64,000 nt of DNA. Origin: Mesorhabditis belari (Eukaryota; Nematoda; Chromadorea; Rhabditida; Rhabditidae). The notes under the pieces were generated by a model, which was not told where the DNA came from, made no database searches, and saw only the letters and a program-made list of their open reading frames with translations. Below, piece after piece: positions 22,517 to 34,600 of this stretch (position 1 is its first letter; each line of letters starts with the position of its first letter). Position numbers and translations under genes: made by a program. The DNA lies in NCBI GenBank assembly GCA_958450365.1, contig CAUEEP010000892.1:124001-188000 (forward strand), given 5' to 3'.

Positions 22517-22591
22517 CTGTCAATGGGGATTTCGTTTGATAATTTAAGGAAATTGTATCGTATGTAAATTTTACTCAAATAATTCTTAAGT

Positions 22592-23141
22592 ATTAGGTTG
22601 GAACCAAAGTTTTCATCGTTTTCAGAGAGACTTTTTCATCGTTTTGTTTAAAAACGTTCAATCCATCAATTTACTTTCGGTTTGCTTTCTTAAAAAGCAT
22701 GATTATGTTTCTACAAAATGGCTAAAAATATTACAAGAAATTTTGGTTTTTAAAGTTGAACAGAAGTCCTGAAGTTGAACACTCAAAAAATGTGATATCG
22801 AGATGTGATATCAAAAAATGTGTTTGATATCTAGATTTCTGTTAAGATAACCTATTTTAGTATCTAAACAAAAAAGATAGAGCATAAAAAGTCATGAAAA
22901 TGACTAAATTTTCAGAATGATCCTTCCATTTGTTATCATAATAAGTGGATTTTTGGAATTTCAGGAAAAATGCGCTCTTTTCATCAGTTTTACCATAAAC
23001 CCCACTCTAAATGGGCATAAAAAGACGCAAAAACTAACGACAAACGTTTTTTATTGAGAGCGAAGTGTACGTTGATTGATGGATTGAGCGTCTTTAAACA
23101 GAAATATGAAAAAATCCTGAGGATTTGTGTTCCAACCAGTC
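22592..23141. repeat. MITE with GGTTGGAAC termini
   Basis: The left end TTAGGTTGGAACCAAAGTTT and right end (minus) GGTTGGAACACAAATCC enclose ~550 bp. Inverted subterminal blocks (TGTTTAAA(A/G)ACG(T/C)TCAATCC) extend ~80 bp. The termini resemble mariner-type TIRs; no transposase. 23142-23670 holds nothing I can support. Confidence 0.6.
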
Positions 23142-23669
23142 GATTCACCTCATAAAAGCGTATTCCCCCGTTTCCTCGCCTCGTCTACCTAAAAATTGAT
23201 CATATCCCTGCAAAATTAGAAATACAATTAAAGATTTGAAGATTTGTGATTACACCTAATAACAAATTATGAAAAATGGATAGAAATTACAGCTACAGAA
23301 GTTTACGAGAGCCACAGCAATGATAAAAATTATATTTTTTGCTGCTTCGCTAGATTTCAACAAGAGTTTCTTTGCTAGTATTAACAGCTTATCATGTCTA
23401 TTCAAGCTATTCAACTTCAATACAGTAAAAGCTGTAACAGTAGCTCCGTATTGCCGCGTAGCCGCTAACTTTAAACGCTTTGTTCTTTGCGCTGTTTTAA
23501 GCTATAATATGCGCTTATATCTCACCGCTAAATCTTCTATTCTTTGGTGAAAAAAGTAAAGTAAAAAGGCATTTGGGTGACGAGATAAAAATGATTGTAG
23601 GACAAGTACGACTACGCGATACAATTGTACTATAAGAGGGACTACGGACTACTAAGAAAGCCTTTGCAA

Positions 23670-24990
23670 AGATTTAAACTGGAATTTCTTAAAACGAATC
23701 CACCAAATTCAAGAACATTTTGTTCTATTATTTGTAGAAAAGCGTCCAAATGACAAATTTGCCGGAGAAATATCGACTATCGCTTATTCAAGCGCTTGTT
23801 AAATGAGTTGTATAAGTCCAATCGGGAAGCTTTTGGTAGATAGATGTTGCCAAGAATTAGGGCTACAATTCTCTATATAACATTTGCCACTTTTCAAATA
23901 AATTAGACATTTCCCAGATACTTTTCCAAAAAGTTGTCCCTATACTTTGCAGTACTATTCTCCAGCTTAAATTCAGCTCACTTTTTGCACCAGAAAAACG
24001 TTTTCTTATGAGGTAAAGCTAGCATAAATGAGCAATACGTCTATAATCTCGATTTTTGGTCAAAAATTTTTAACAGAAAAGCCGTATCTCAAATATTTTT
24101 TGGTGTCATCTTCTTGGTACTGAGTGTTTGCTAAAATTTCTGGAAAGTGAAAGCATTAAATAGAATTTGGATAATTTGCAAATTTTCCCTGTTTTAAGTA
24201 CTAAATTTTAAGTTTTTAATAGAACCCATTATCTATCCATTAACCAATTAAAGACTTGTCTAAAGGCTGGCCACACAAAAAGTGACCGAATCACTTCAGC
24301 TAAAGAAATCTCTTATTTTTTTGCCTAAAGCCCATTCTGATTCTCTGTCAAAAACCTTTATGAAATATCGTCAAGTTTATCAAAAAATCTGGGAAGAATT
24401 CATAACTTGGTTTTCGAGAAATTGCTATTCAAAATTTGTGCAGGAACTTTCTTGCCAGACTAATCTTACAGCTTTTACGGTAGCTCCTAGAATAAGGTTT
24501 GGCACAGCAACGTTACCCGGCATTCCACACAATATAAAATGGTTGTATTCCATCTGAATTTTTAGTTTTTTTCGCATGAAAGTATCAGTATACCCTGAAA
24601 TAGCCACAACTATTATTGACTTCCGGTGAGCATGGATAGTTGCATCGAGAGGAGCGCTCACAGATACAGTTCAAGCACTTCTCGACATGTGTGTACGTGA
24701 CTGTAATTTTGTTTGGTTTATGGAAACGAAACTTTTGCACTATACCCCTTGGTTTACTTTTAAACTGATAACTCAATTCGAATTCAAAGTAGAGAACTAA
24801 TTTCCGGTATTGATTAGAGTGAGCTCCTCTTGATTAAAACTGTGAAATAGAAAACTAATTACCGTAGAAAAAAGCTAAATATCTTGCATACTTTCAACAA
24901 TTTTCAAGATATTCCGTCTATTTTTATCGTAATCCATTTTTTATTTCACACTCTAACCAAGAAGACCTCACTCTAGAGTTGATAATGGGG
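23670..24990. repeat. Dispersed repeat, copy C
   Basis: Shares with copies A and B the blocks around CTTCTTGGTACTGAGTGTTT, AGTGACCGAATCACTTCAGC, GGTAGCTCCTAGAATAAGG and the ATTACCGTAGAAA palindrome. It carries an intact, mariner-free version of the copy A insertion site near 24130. Confidence 0.7.
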
Positions 24991-24999
24991 TATAGTGCA

Positions 25000-26510
25000 A
25001 TTGTTTCGTGGAAATTTTACCATTCTCAATTATTGGACTCTGGACGTTACATGGAGCACTGAAAAGTAGTTTTGCAACAAATTTATACAATAATAAATAA
25101 AATAAACAATAATACAACAACAATAACAAAAACATTCCTGTTACCTGATGTCATTACATTCGAAATGGAGTTTTTTGTGGAAGGAGCTAAAATTTTGAGA
25201 GATTCTGTGGTGACTACCCAAGTTCAAGTGCTTCAGATGATGTTCAAGTGGCTAAAAAATGGTGGAACGGAATTACCCAAATTTCCTGAACCATTTGCAC
25301 CTAACCATTCTAAATCACTTGAGCTTCGCTAGTCGCCAGATAATACTACTGAGCCACGTTCATTTTGACTAAAAGAACTTAGATTTTTGTTTAAAGTTCT
25401 TACTATCTTTTCAAATCATTTTCTTATTAATCAGGAACCGAAGGAAATCAAATTTAGCTCAATCAGTTCACTCTTCACAAAGTTATGGTTAAAAACACAA
25501 AATTTTATGGTTTTATGGTCATAAATTTGTGAGGAATTGTTCGATTGAGCTGAATTTGGTTTCATTCGATTCCTCATTGAATTTTGAACAAGATACAAGC
25601 AAAGGAAAATGATTTGATGAAAAATGAAAACGTTTAGGCAAAAAAACCCGAAGCTCCGCCCCCTTTTAGGCAAAATGAGCCGATCTCATGCTACTGAATG
25701 CTATAAAAATGGTTGCCTGCAAGTTAGAACGGCCATCACGTCGAGCACCATCAATCCCAAGGAAGCAGCACACAAAATTGCCATTAATATCAAGAGTTTT
25801 TTACGTAAATCATCCCGAGTTGCACAGTCCTCACTAAAAGGAGAAAAATTGAGAGTGCTACATCAGAAAGTGCCCAGACTCTTCATTTCCGAGTTGCTTC
25901 AACATTTCTTTGTACGATGAATGCCACACTTTGATGGGTGAGAGTTTTGGGAATAGAAACTTTTAGGAATTTTTGAGAATAGAAGGTAAAGCTGTCAAAC
26001 ACTTGCTTATCTAAAAAACGTATCACAAAGTTGGTAGAAAACTCAGACAAATAGAAATCAAACGAATGATTAGTGGAGAAGCACCAGAAATCAGAGCTCA
26101 AACTATCTTAAGTCTTTATTTTTGCTCAATCGATAGCTTATAAAGTATGCAAAATATTGTGAGTCCGTCGTTGGCTCAATTTCTGGAGTTCAGCATCAAT
26201 ACTTGCCAGCAACTGAAATGGATTGATTTTACGAATGACGATTACGATTTTAGGATCATACAAATTCCGCTCTTGTCGGAGTTTCTCCCAAGTTTGTGAG
26301 TATATTCTGCCGAAGTTAGAGTGAATCTTTTTCTCATTATTATCTTTAATGATGTAGCCTGAATGTCTTTAATGATGTTTTCCGCTACAAATAGGGATCA
26401 CCGCTTCTCCCTTTCAGGAATAGTCTCTAAATATCGGAAAATGTTACTCTTTCTGCTTTTTTTATCAGTCTTCGTCCATAGAAAATAATAAAGTAAAGTA
26501 AGGAATGGCA
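25000..26510. other. Region with possible gene fragments only
   Basis: Open stretches at 25165-25332 (+, begins M-E-F-F-V-E-G-A-K-I-L), 25680-25920 (+) and 26147-26299 (+, 50 codons; M-Q-N-I-V-S-P-S-L-A-Q-F-L-E-F) have coding-like composition. The last recalls nematode F-box-associated proteins. None has convincing splice partners. The rest shows no gene. Confidence 0.25.
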
Positions 26511-26514
26511 AAGA

Positions 26515-26588
26515 AAGATTTCTGGAGGGGATTGAACCCTCGATCTTTTTACTTTCCGAGCAGATGCTCCTACCACTGGGCTAACCGT
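26515..26588 (-). tRNA. tRNA-like relic
   Basis: The minus strand shows a good T-arm (stem GAGGG/CCCTC around TTCAATC) and an A-box-like TTAGCCCAGTGGTAGGAGC. The anticodon stem does not close on its 3' side and the acceptor stem does not pair. It is a pseudogene or tRNA-derived SINE end. Confidence 0.4.
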
Positions 26589-26802
26589 TATTTTCGGTAA
26601 AAGAAAAAGGAAATACAAGGGGGAAGAGAAAGAAAGAAAGTGAAGGAAATACCCGACTCTAACACAAAAGCCAATGTCTTTAAGTTTCTAAACATTAAAA
26701 GCTATTCAAACTTGCCTCGGGGTTCAACCGTTGAAGGTGGTTTCTCATCACTTTCACACATTCCTTCATTGGACAATTTCAAGTTAAAATTCGAACTCTA
26801 AC

Positions 26803-29800
26803 CTCGAAAGTCGGTCGTTTCTTTTTATCCTTGAGCATGCCGCGTTCAAGCAGGTCTTGTCTAAATTTTTTTCTTTACATACAATACGGTAAAATACATT
26901 TCGTGATGACAACGTTGAACGAGCACTTCATAGCTATTTTTCTTTTGAACACCCTCAAACACAAATACGGCAATTATAAGTTGATGATAGGCCCAAATGT
27001 CTGACTGAAAAGCTTTAAATTCATCAATGTCGATGACTTAGAGAACTCAACGGCTACGGAGAATCGCCTGTACTCTCGAGCTGACGGACTCATTATGTTA
27101 ATGGGTAGTCCTTCTAGGCCCGCGGCACTAAAACTCGGATTGCATATTTCCAAAAGAATGAAATCTGAAAGCAAACCTGTAGTGTGTATCTTCCAACTTT
27201 TTTGCTAATCCGAAATCGGCAATTTTAGCTATCAAAACATTGCCACTTTTGAGCAAAAGAACGTTCCTTGTCGCCAGATCTCGGTGACAACACTAAACAT
27301 TACGATTCATGGTTCACGGTTAACAGCTAGTTCATGAGTAGGCTACAAACTACAAAGGTGAACTACAAACGCTTCTAACTTGCTTCAAATCTGTTGAATT
27401 GACATGATCTACACAGTACTGTAGTCGAAGCGATCGAGTCAGGCTACAAGCTACTGTAACTTTCTTTTGCATTGATATTTTTTGCCTGTGCTTTAGTCCA
27501 TTCAAAAGCTCTTGAGTTTCTCTATTTTTTGAGCTATTGATCTTTCTTGTCAATCCGGCAGATTCAAAGCAAGATGCAAGTGTTTGTAGTTTACGCTTGT
27601 AATGTCCATGTCTACCGGATAGAGTGTGTTCTTCTCAAGAAATAATGTGAAATAGGAAACGGGCTACGGTGGATATAAACTGAAAATCTTGCAAATTGTA
27701 GAAGATACTCAAGATATTCAGTTTCTATCTACCGTAGCCCGTTTCCAACACTATCAACCAAGAGGTTCCCACTCAAGTACCGGATTGGTCTGTTCTTACT
27801 CTTGGAAGTACTCACAGGGATTTTGCTCAACGCCAGCATACCAAGGGCTATCTGGTATAAAAGTGCTGTAAAAGTGGTCGTTGAATAAAATGCAACTAAA
27901 GAAAAATTGCACAAAGTAAGATCTAGAGGAAAAAAAACATTGAAATAACATTGATACTTGCCTTCTTTTGGTCCGAATCCCGCATTGTGTTCAACCTGAA
28001 AGCTTCTCTTATCTAGAGTTATACTTGAAGCCAAAATTCCACGTCACGCTATACTCATAGTCAAAATTCGGGTTTTTTCAACGATGAGCTACATTGTATC
28101 CACAAAAGTTCAGGCAATTAGTAGGCTTACGACCTTTTGGCTTCTAGAGACAACCCTGTTGGCTCTTAGCCACACTGACAAACCATGTAAACATATAAAC
28201 GGTAGCTTAACAAACCATGTAAACAGTTCGATATTGGTCAAAGTCATTGTACAGGTCGATTTCTCGAAACTGGAACTTGTCCTGGTTTTTAAAAATTTTA
28301 CTATTTCCACTCACACATTCGTTGTTGAAAGTTTCCGTTTTAGCTTTGGAAAGCCATTTAAACAAGCTGGTGTCGCACAGCTCCGTGAGGAGACAAATGT
28401 TCTTTCTAAAACAACAAAGAGTCACAAAAATATCTGTTTGACTAGCCTATTTTCTTCCCCCAAATCGCCAGCTATATAGAAGAGCAAGTTGGGGTGAAAA
28501 TGTTTTGAGGTAATGTAGGCCATGATCTTGATTTCCTTCACCATTGATTTGTAATTTTCTTCGTGACGATCTCTTCTTGGCTGCTAGAAATTTTTAGAAG
28601 TCAAAAAGTTGTTTACAGGGTGTTCGATAAAAAGTATTTTATGATTTTTGAACTTTAAACAATTCTTGATACGTTGTGATGTCAAAAGTTTAGGTATTTT
28701 GGTGGTTGGGTGGGGTTACTTTTGGTTTGCTGAGTAGAATCTAGTGTTTTGAGCGGTTCGTCTCGATACTTTTTTATTTTAAAGAAAGAGATATATGGTG
28801 AAGCAATTGGTGCTAATTTTTTTTTGCTAATTTATCTAATTTAATTTTTAATAATCCTATTAGATGATTTGCCCTGGGCCCTATCTTGCTATACTTTAAC
28901 CACAGAATCTTAAAGCTGATTACACTTAGAAAGCTGCAATACCAACTTGAAACATGTTGGAAATACTCTAAAATAAACACCAATTGCTTCACCGTATATA
29001 ATTATAATAGAAGAAAAGTATCGACACGAACCGCTCAAAATACTAGATTCGACGAAGTCAAGCCAAAAGTGGCCCCTCTCAACTAGACATGGTTATCGGA
29101 TCGGATCGGGTTAGGACCGATTGGATTCGATCCGTTCCGTTCAACCGATCGGATCGGGTTAGGACCGATTGGATTCGCGATCCGTTCAACCGATCGGACT
29201 AGCCCGATCCGATCCGATCTGAACAATTCGGTTTCCAGATTAAATTAACATTTTACATTTGCAATTTACAAAATATAGGGTTGGGGACTATGACTCGGCG
29301 CCGAAAACAAAAATGCTAAAACTTCTATTCGACCGCAAATAATATGCGTGAATGAGAGAATGGTAACTAATTCTCTACAAAATGACAAAAAGAAACAAAC
29401 AGCGCCCCGCCAAGAAAAGCCACACAAAAACACAAACGTGACAGAAAACCATGGTGGGACTCCTGCAAATTTGGCAACAAGTAATTGAAGGCCTATCTAT
29501 ATAAACACCAAAGAAGGTATGTGAAAGAAACGTCAAATGAGAGCGGGCCTTGCCATTTTGACTAGCTGTGTTTGGGAGTCCATAAACTCCACGAAGAAAA
29601 GCTTGTGGAACTCTCAAAAGGCATTTTGTAGAGAAAAGTGGACCTTTGATGAAACCAAACGATATTTAAAGAAGGCTTATGTGTGCAAAAAGTCCCTTTA
29701 AAGTTTGGCGCCGAGTCATAGTCCCCAACCCAATACAAACGAAGGCTCTGTTTTCAATTTTGCGGTGCTTTCTGTTAACGAAAGCCGTGTTTTCGATTTT

Positions 29801-30843
29801 GCAACCAAGCACACAAATTACTCCTACGTGATATTTACCGTCCAAGCGACAAAAACATTCGTATCTTGCTTGTAATTTTTAATCCATTGTCTATTTGCTT
29901 TTTTTAGTTTACAAGAGTTTTAATTCCATCTTTCTAGTATGGGCGGCGAAGGTTGAATTTATCAAGAGTTGAAACAATTGAATACTAATCAATTTGATTT
30001 CTGAACGAGAAACTAGAGTTTTGCAGCAGTTCTAAGCTGAGATAACACATTACCGCCCGATCCGATCCGATTTTCCAAAAAACCATGTCTACTCCCAATC
30101 ACCAAAGCGCCAAAGTTTAATCACTTTATATTTTATTGCACTTTCTTTTCACCATTCACAACACATAAGCATTTTTTAAATGTAGATCCATGAACATGAG
30201 TTACAATTTGCTTTTCGTAAAACCAAACCTTAACGGCACACTCGACTCCTCCGTAACTCGCCTTATATGCGAATCCATAGTGACCAGAGCCCAACTAAAT
30301 CATAAGTAAGTAGCACTAATACTTCTGATAAAATGTCTGGTACTTATGGAGTATCCGGGAAAGTTAATTTTCAATTCTTTTGCCATAAGGCCTATCAAAA
30401 ATGTCTTCGTTTTAAAAACGGTTTCTTTGATTCTATTCAGAATTTTCCTTTCTACCAAATGAGCTATTTCTTTGCTAATTTAGCTTTCTAAAACTAAAAC
30501 TAGTAAATCTAAAGCTAATTTAACTAGTTAAAAAGTTATGCCTCGCCATTGGGCTAGATTTATTAATACCATTCTCTTTTCGATGTTCTCATATTTGAAG
30601 GCCTCCTCGAGGTGATCGATCTCGATTTTCCCATCAAGCAGATCAAAATTAACTCTATCTACTGGTCGCAGAGTTATCGTGTCGATGTTCTGTATGATTC
30701 AAAAAGATAAAAAATAATATCAATCCTACGTTATCAATTCTCTTTTGAGCATTCTCGTCCTCCTCCAATAAAGGACACATCGCCTGGAGCATGTGTGCCA
30801 ACGATGCGCCTCTTGACCTCCTTGGCCCTTCCTCCTCGTCCTC
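26803..30843 (-). CDS. Tyrosine-kinase-like gene, introns filled with transposons
   Basis: Minus exons with consistent phase: 30843-30730, 30689-30570, 30294-30205 (Gly loop L-G-S-G-H-Y-G-F and A-V-K-V), 28580-28443 (C-helix M-V-K-E-I-K-I-M, then H-P-N-L-L), 28401-28315 (hinge L-L-T-E-L-C), 28269-28216, 27995-27962 (GC donor), 27895-27816 (Q-I-A-L-G-M), 27292-27177 (C-C-H-R-D-L-A-T-R-N, I-A-D-F-G-L-A-K), 27127-27058 (L-P-I-N-I-M-S-P), 27004-~26949 (S-D-I-W-A-Y) and 26860-26803 (K-K-R-P-T-F-E). H-R-D-L-A-x-R-N and L-P-I-x-x-M-S-P indicate a tyrosine kinase of the nematode KIN-16/receptor type. Lys, Glu, HRD and DFG are all present. The P+1 loop lacks the usual Trp and Glu (N-I-M-S-P-S). The 28443 donor (GTCAAA) and the last junction are weak. 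It may be functional or recently decayed. Exons 5' of 30843 are unclear. Confidence 0.65.
27641..27765. repeat. Palindromic repeat in kinase intron
   Basis: AAACGGGCTACGGTGGATAT is mirrored by ATCTACCGTAGCCCGTTT around a ~50 bp centre. The layout matches the palindromes in dispersed repeats B and C. It lies between the Q-I-A-L-G-M and H-R-D-L-A exons. Confidence 0.65.
28705..29083. repeat. Palindromic MITE in kinase intron
   Basis: The left arm (from ~28709, ...TTTTGAGCGGTTCGTCTCGA) and right arm (to ~29083, minus ...TTTTGAGCGGTTCGTGTCGA) match over ~110 bp, both continuing into GGTGAAGCAATTGGTG. It directly abuts the next element at 29084. Confidence 0.7.
29084..30093. mobile_element. Non-autonomous DNA element with GATCGG-rich ends
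   Basis: The ends TAGACATGGTTATCGGATCG (left) and, on minus, TAGACATGGTTTTTTGGAAA followed by ATCGGATCGG (right) are inverted. The left end expands into ~130 bp of GATCGG-related repeats. The TAGACATGG-type end with GATCGG clusters recalls hAT-like non-autonomous elements, which is tentative. It sits in the intron between the kinase Gly-loop and C-helix exons and carries a second element inside. Confidence 0.6.
29278..29735. repeat. Nested MITE, GGGTTGGGGA family (copy 1)
   Basis: TIR GGGTTGGGGACTATGACTCG is mirrored at 29710-29735 (GAGTCATAGTCCCCAACCC). A related copy in the opposite orientation lies at 48112-48634, sharing the interior GTTTGGTTTCATC / CTACAAAAT..CTTTTGAGAG blocks. It inserted into the GATCGG element, so it is younger than that element. 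Confidence 0.8.
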
Positions 30844-30849
30844 CTACAA

Positions 30850-32040
30850 AGAAAAACGTTATTGTAAAATTTTCGATCTTTTCTTAATTTTAAAAGCTCA
30901 ACGTTTTTGAGGGGGAAACCTTTCTGACTTGCCTCTGGCCTATCGTTGCCAGCATCTCTGGAGTCGTCGTTTTCTGTTCTTGAAAAAAATATTATGTAAA
31001 TGTTGTGTCCGCTTTGAATTCAAATCATCGCGAACGTCTGATTTGAACTGAAACAATGCTACATTTGCTTTCTTGTGCCTTTTTTATATTTCCTTTTATA
31101 TTATTTTTCTTTTTATTTAAAAGTTTATTAATTGTGTTATTTTTCAGGCAAAGAAAGCTGCCCGAGGATCTCGACGATGAACGTGATCGAGGCAACAGTT
31201 GAAAACGGTACACTTTGACAAGTTTTTCGTCAAATTAACGATGATAAGTTACTTATTCTAACTATTTTTTTGTTTAGGTGATCAAACGGTGCTCGGAATT
31301 GAACAGGAAGCGCTAACATCATCAAATACTGTTTCATCAAGTACGCTAACCTCACTGTTTATGTACTAGCGGATGTTCATCACATCGATGTACCTGCAAG
31401 GAAAATGGCTTGCTATGCAATTCCAGATGTCACCATAGTTTCAGCTTCAAGAACAAATGATGTACAGCTGAATGTACAGCTGAATGTACAACTGAATGTA
31501 CAGCTGAATGTAGAGCTGAATAAATTGTTTCTATCTTGTAATAGTTAAAAGACGCAAAAACATTGAAAAAACACGTAACAGCAGTGCTTGTTGATGTATC
31601 AATCCAAACCGGACGTCCGCAGTGGTTTGAATCCAAAGGGGACACAACATATAGATTTCAATATTCGTTTAACAAAAAAATGTGCTTTAACTTTTTAAAG
31701 CAAAATATATGAAATTGCTGTAGCGAAGTTCTTCGGCTCAAAAAACACAGTTTTTCATCTACAAACACCTAATATTTATTTCCCTATTCCCCTATTCACA
31801 AGGGAAGGTTAACCGGGTAGATTCGCCAAATGGCATGATGACAGACAAATGGCAGACAATTCGACGCAGAATTTCACTCTGAGTTCAATGCTGCTATTCG
31901 TTTTTCGTTATGAAGCACTTTACAAAAAAAATTCCATAGCAAAAACGGATAGCGGCAAAGGAATCAGCGTGAAATTCTGCGTCAAATGGTCTATGACTTC
32001 TCCCATGGGGACAGTCTACCCGGTTGGCCTTTCCTTGTCA
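30850..32040. other. Mixed: possible exon, 12-bp tandem repeat, small MITE
   Basis: 31149-31370 (+) can be read as two in-phase exons (T-M-N-V-I-E-A-T-V-E-N-G, then D-Q-T-V-L-G-I-E) ending in TAG; weak support. 31457-31522 holds about five copies of ATGTACAGCTGA. 31805-32035 is a small palindrome whose ends ACCGGGTAGATT and TCTACCCGGT are inverted. Confidence 0.45.
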
Positions 32041-34140
32041 ACAGTATTTTGCAAACTTTATCTAACAAACAAGAGTATTTGAAAAGATGAGCTTAAAGGG
32101 GTAAAATCACGTCTTTTTTGCGTCAGCACATTTTGCTGTCAACACATTTTTGTTCGATAACAATGAAGGGCTTACCTTTTTCGACTTACCCATTGCTTAA
32201 AGCGACACCCAAAGATAACGATAGCAGAGAAAAAGGTGGGCATAAAGAATAACAACAACGACCCACTGATCACCACCTACATGAGGATTTCTGATAGCTG
32301 GATGACCCACACTTATAGCGACATAGTATTTTAGCTGTACAAAAGCGTACTTATCTCATAAAAACTTTCAAAAGCAGATAAAATTCAGTCAGATAAAGAA
32401 AAAGGCAAACACTCTTTTTGAAGGAAACTTTTTCGACAGAAAAAAAGAGTTTCAATTCGCTATAGTTGTGGACCACCGATTTTTTTTTATCGCTTGGCTC
32501 ACCGGACGCCAAAAGTTAGCATCAATCGGGTCGGACGAGTAGTTTTGCGAGACAGTACCTTGCAGCTCCGGTGTTATTGAGATTCTTCTGAATTTTCTTT
32601 GAAAGATTTTCAGTTGCAAGTTTCTTTCGTTCCACCCGAAGGTTCAACTTTGGATAAAAAAGAAACGAAAACAATGGACCCGACTGGAAAAGAGGCTTTT
32701 TTTGATAAAAAAGCTTTATCGACAGGGTGGGATTAGGTGAACCAATAAAATTTTAAGTGTAGAGATCGGTACGTTAGAAGACAAGTCAAATTCCGCCTTT
32801 GCTTTCTTGACAAAGGCGGAATTGGTTGACCAATTGGTGGCAAAGGCCTTGACCGATAATCATGAAATTTTGCTCACTGGTAGAGATTAACGTTATCAAT
32901 ATGTGGACAAAATTTTAAGCAAATCAGTCAAAGGACGGTCTGGAAAATGAAGGTGGAGTTAGATTTGAATCGTACTTTGGAACAGATTTTTTAAAAGCTC
33001 CACAAACATTGCTAACTCACATTGTTTGACTATAACTTCGGGTGGGATTTGTTGAAAGAAGAGTCGTCACTGAAAATCCCAAATCGCTCATCGGTTTCTA
33101 TAAACGTTGAACTTTTGAATCTTTTTCGAAAGTGCAATAAGCAAAAACAATCAGCTTCCAAAAAATAATTAAAACAAAAGTTTTCCTTATAATAGTACGC
33201 TAAAGAGATTTATTTAATGTAAAAAATTTGTAAATTTATATTTATAAAGTAAAAAGGCATATAAAAAAGTACTTTCTAAGGTGCTTTTAGGCATTTTTAA
33301 GGTGCTTTCGTTTTAAGTTGCTTAAAATTCTTAAAGAATTTGCATATATTTAAAGGAAATTTGAATGAGAAACAAGAAGTTTTCCAAAATCACCAAACTA
33401 GTGCAACTTTAGCAAAATTTAATGCGTAATATGCACGTTTTGAGCTAAGTTTTGAGCTGAACTGGGGTAAACAAGGAAACGCAAAACAAAACAAGACAAG
33501 GTAAGCGAAAACAAGATAAGCGCGCGTCGTTTTTGAAAGATTCGTCATTTAGCTTTTTTAAATTTGTGGAAAAACAGTGCTAGTATTTAGAATAATTATG
33601 ATCACTGTTTTTACAAGGAAATGCAAAATATATTTTTCCAGAGGTTTTAAGTTCTTTTCAACGTTCAGAAAATGAGTTTTCAAGTTTTCAAGCAATCGTA
33701 ACAGAGTTTATCAATCGATTTTTGTCTAAAGCCATCTCTCTAAAGTCTAAAATTTTCTTAATGAAGAGATTTGACAAGATCTTTATGTTTTATGTTCATT
33801 TTGTGCCCGATGACCGACTAGTTAGGAGTAGAGATGGACTAAAAAGTCAAAAAGGCCAACAAAGGCCAATAAAGACTGGCGAATAATGATTGGGAAACAT
33901 AAATAAACCACTAAGTTGTATTATTTTAAAGAACTTATGTAACTCTACAAAATAGTAAAATAGTTTCTTATCGCCATTTAGCGTAGGGGTGTTGCGTTTA
34001 GTTGTGCGTTTGGGGTATTGTATTGTGTCCATTTATATACAAAAAATTTGTGATAAAAATTGTGTGCGGTTCCATAAAGACGTTCAATTTTCAACATCAC
34101 TCATCGAATAAACTGTAAACTCTATCAAAATGAGGTTCTC
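32041..34140. other. No gene seen
   Basis: AT-rich with no convincing exon. A short hairpin (CCGCCTTTG...CAAAGGCGG) lies at ~32797-32823. Confidence 0.4.
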
Positions 34141-34149
34141 AATAAAGTT

Positions 34150-34470
34150 GTGATTCCTTTGAAGCAAAAAACACCCGCAGATGATCTTTCAGCAAGACCG
34201 GGCATCAGCCCGGAGCCGAATTCACATTGGATTTGATGAGACGTTTCACAAGGAAAGAATTGCCCAGCAACTTGCCGGATCTCAACCCATGGGATTTTTC
34301 GATATGGGCTGCTTGGAGGAAATTCTGGAGATCAAGAAAATCACAAATCTCGCTAAACTTATGAACGAACTGATTGGTGCTGGGTCATTCTTGATGTCAA
34401 GTATTTGCGGGCCACCATTGATTCAGTAGTTCCGCGTTTGAAGGCCTGTGTGAAACGTATAAACGTTATC
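34150..34470 (+). mobile_element. Tc1-like transposase relic
   Basis: One frame gives I-F-Q-Q-D-R-A-S-A-R, the second catalytic Asp block. Another frame slightly downstream gives L-P-D-L-N-P-W-D-F-S-I-W, the third catalytic block. The two lie in different frames and there are no flanking TIRs, so it is an old fragment. Confidence 0.6.
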
Positions 34471-34600
34471 AAGAATTAGTACTCAATCTAATAACTGAAA
34501 TTCACAAGGGTTTTTGAGCAAAAACAGTCAAGAGACTCTTATCTTTCTGAAAGCAATTTTTTTGAACAAAAAAACCAAACAGCATTGATTCGTTTTTTTT

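Noticed and set aside
26700..26770. N-C-P-M-K-E-C-V-K-V-M-R motif (-) first taken for a third lysozyme-like exon
   Set aside because: It follows the kinase R-P-T-F-E exon directly and fits a kinase C-terminal tail at least as well; the Cys pattern is incomplete.
27798..27895. Alternative frame reading C-I-L-F-N-D-H-F-Y-S-T-F as an unknown secreted exon
   Set aside because: The other frame gives the kinase motif Q-I-A-L-G-M and splices in phase to H-R-D-L-A.
31457..31522. 12-bp tandem repeat considered as a CRISPR-like array
   Set aside because: Units are contiguous with no spacers; an ordinary minisatellite in a eukaryotic genome.
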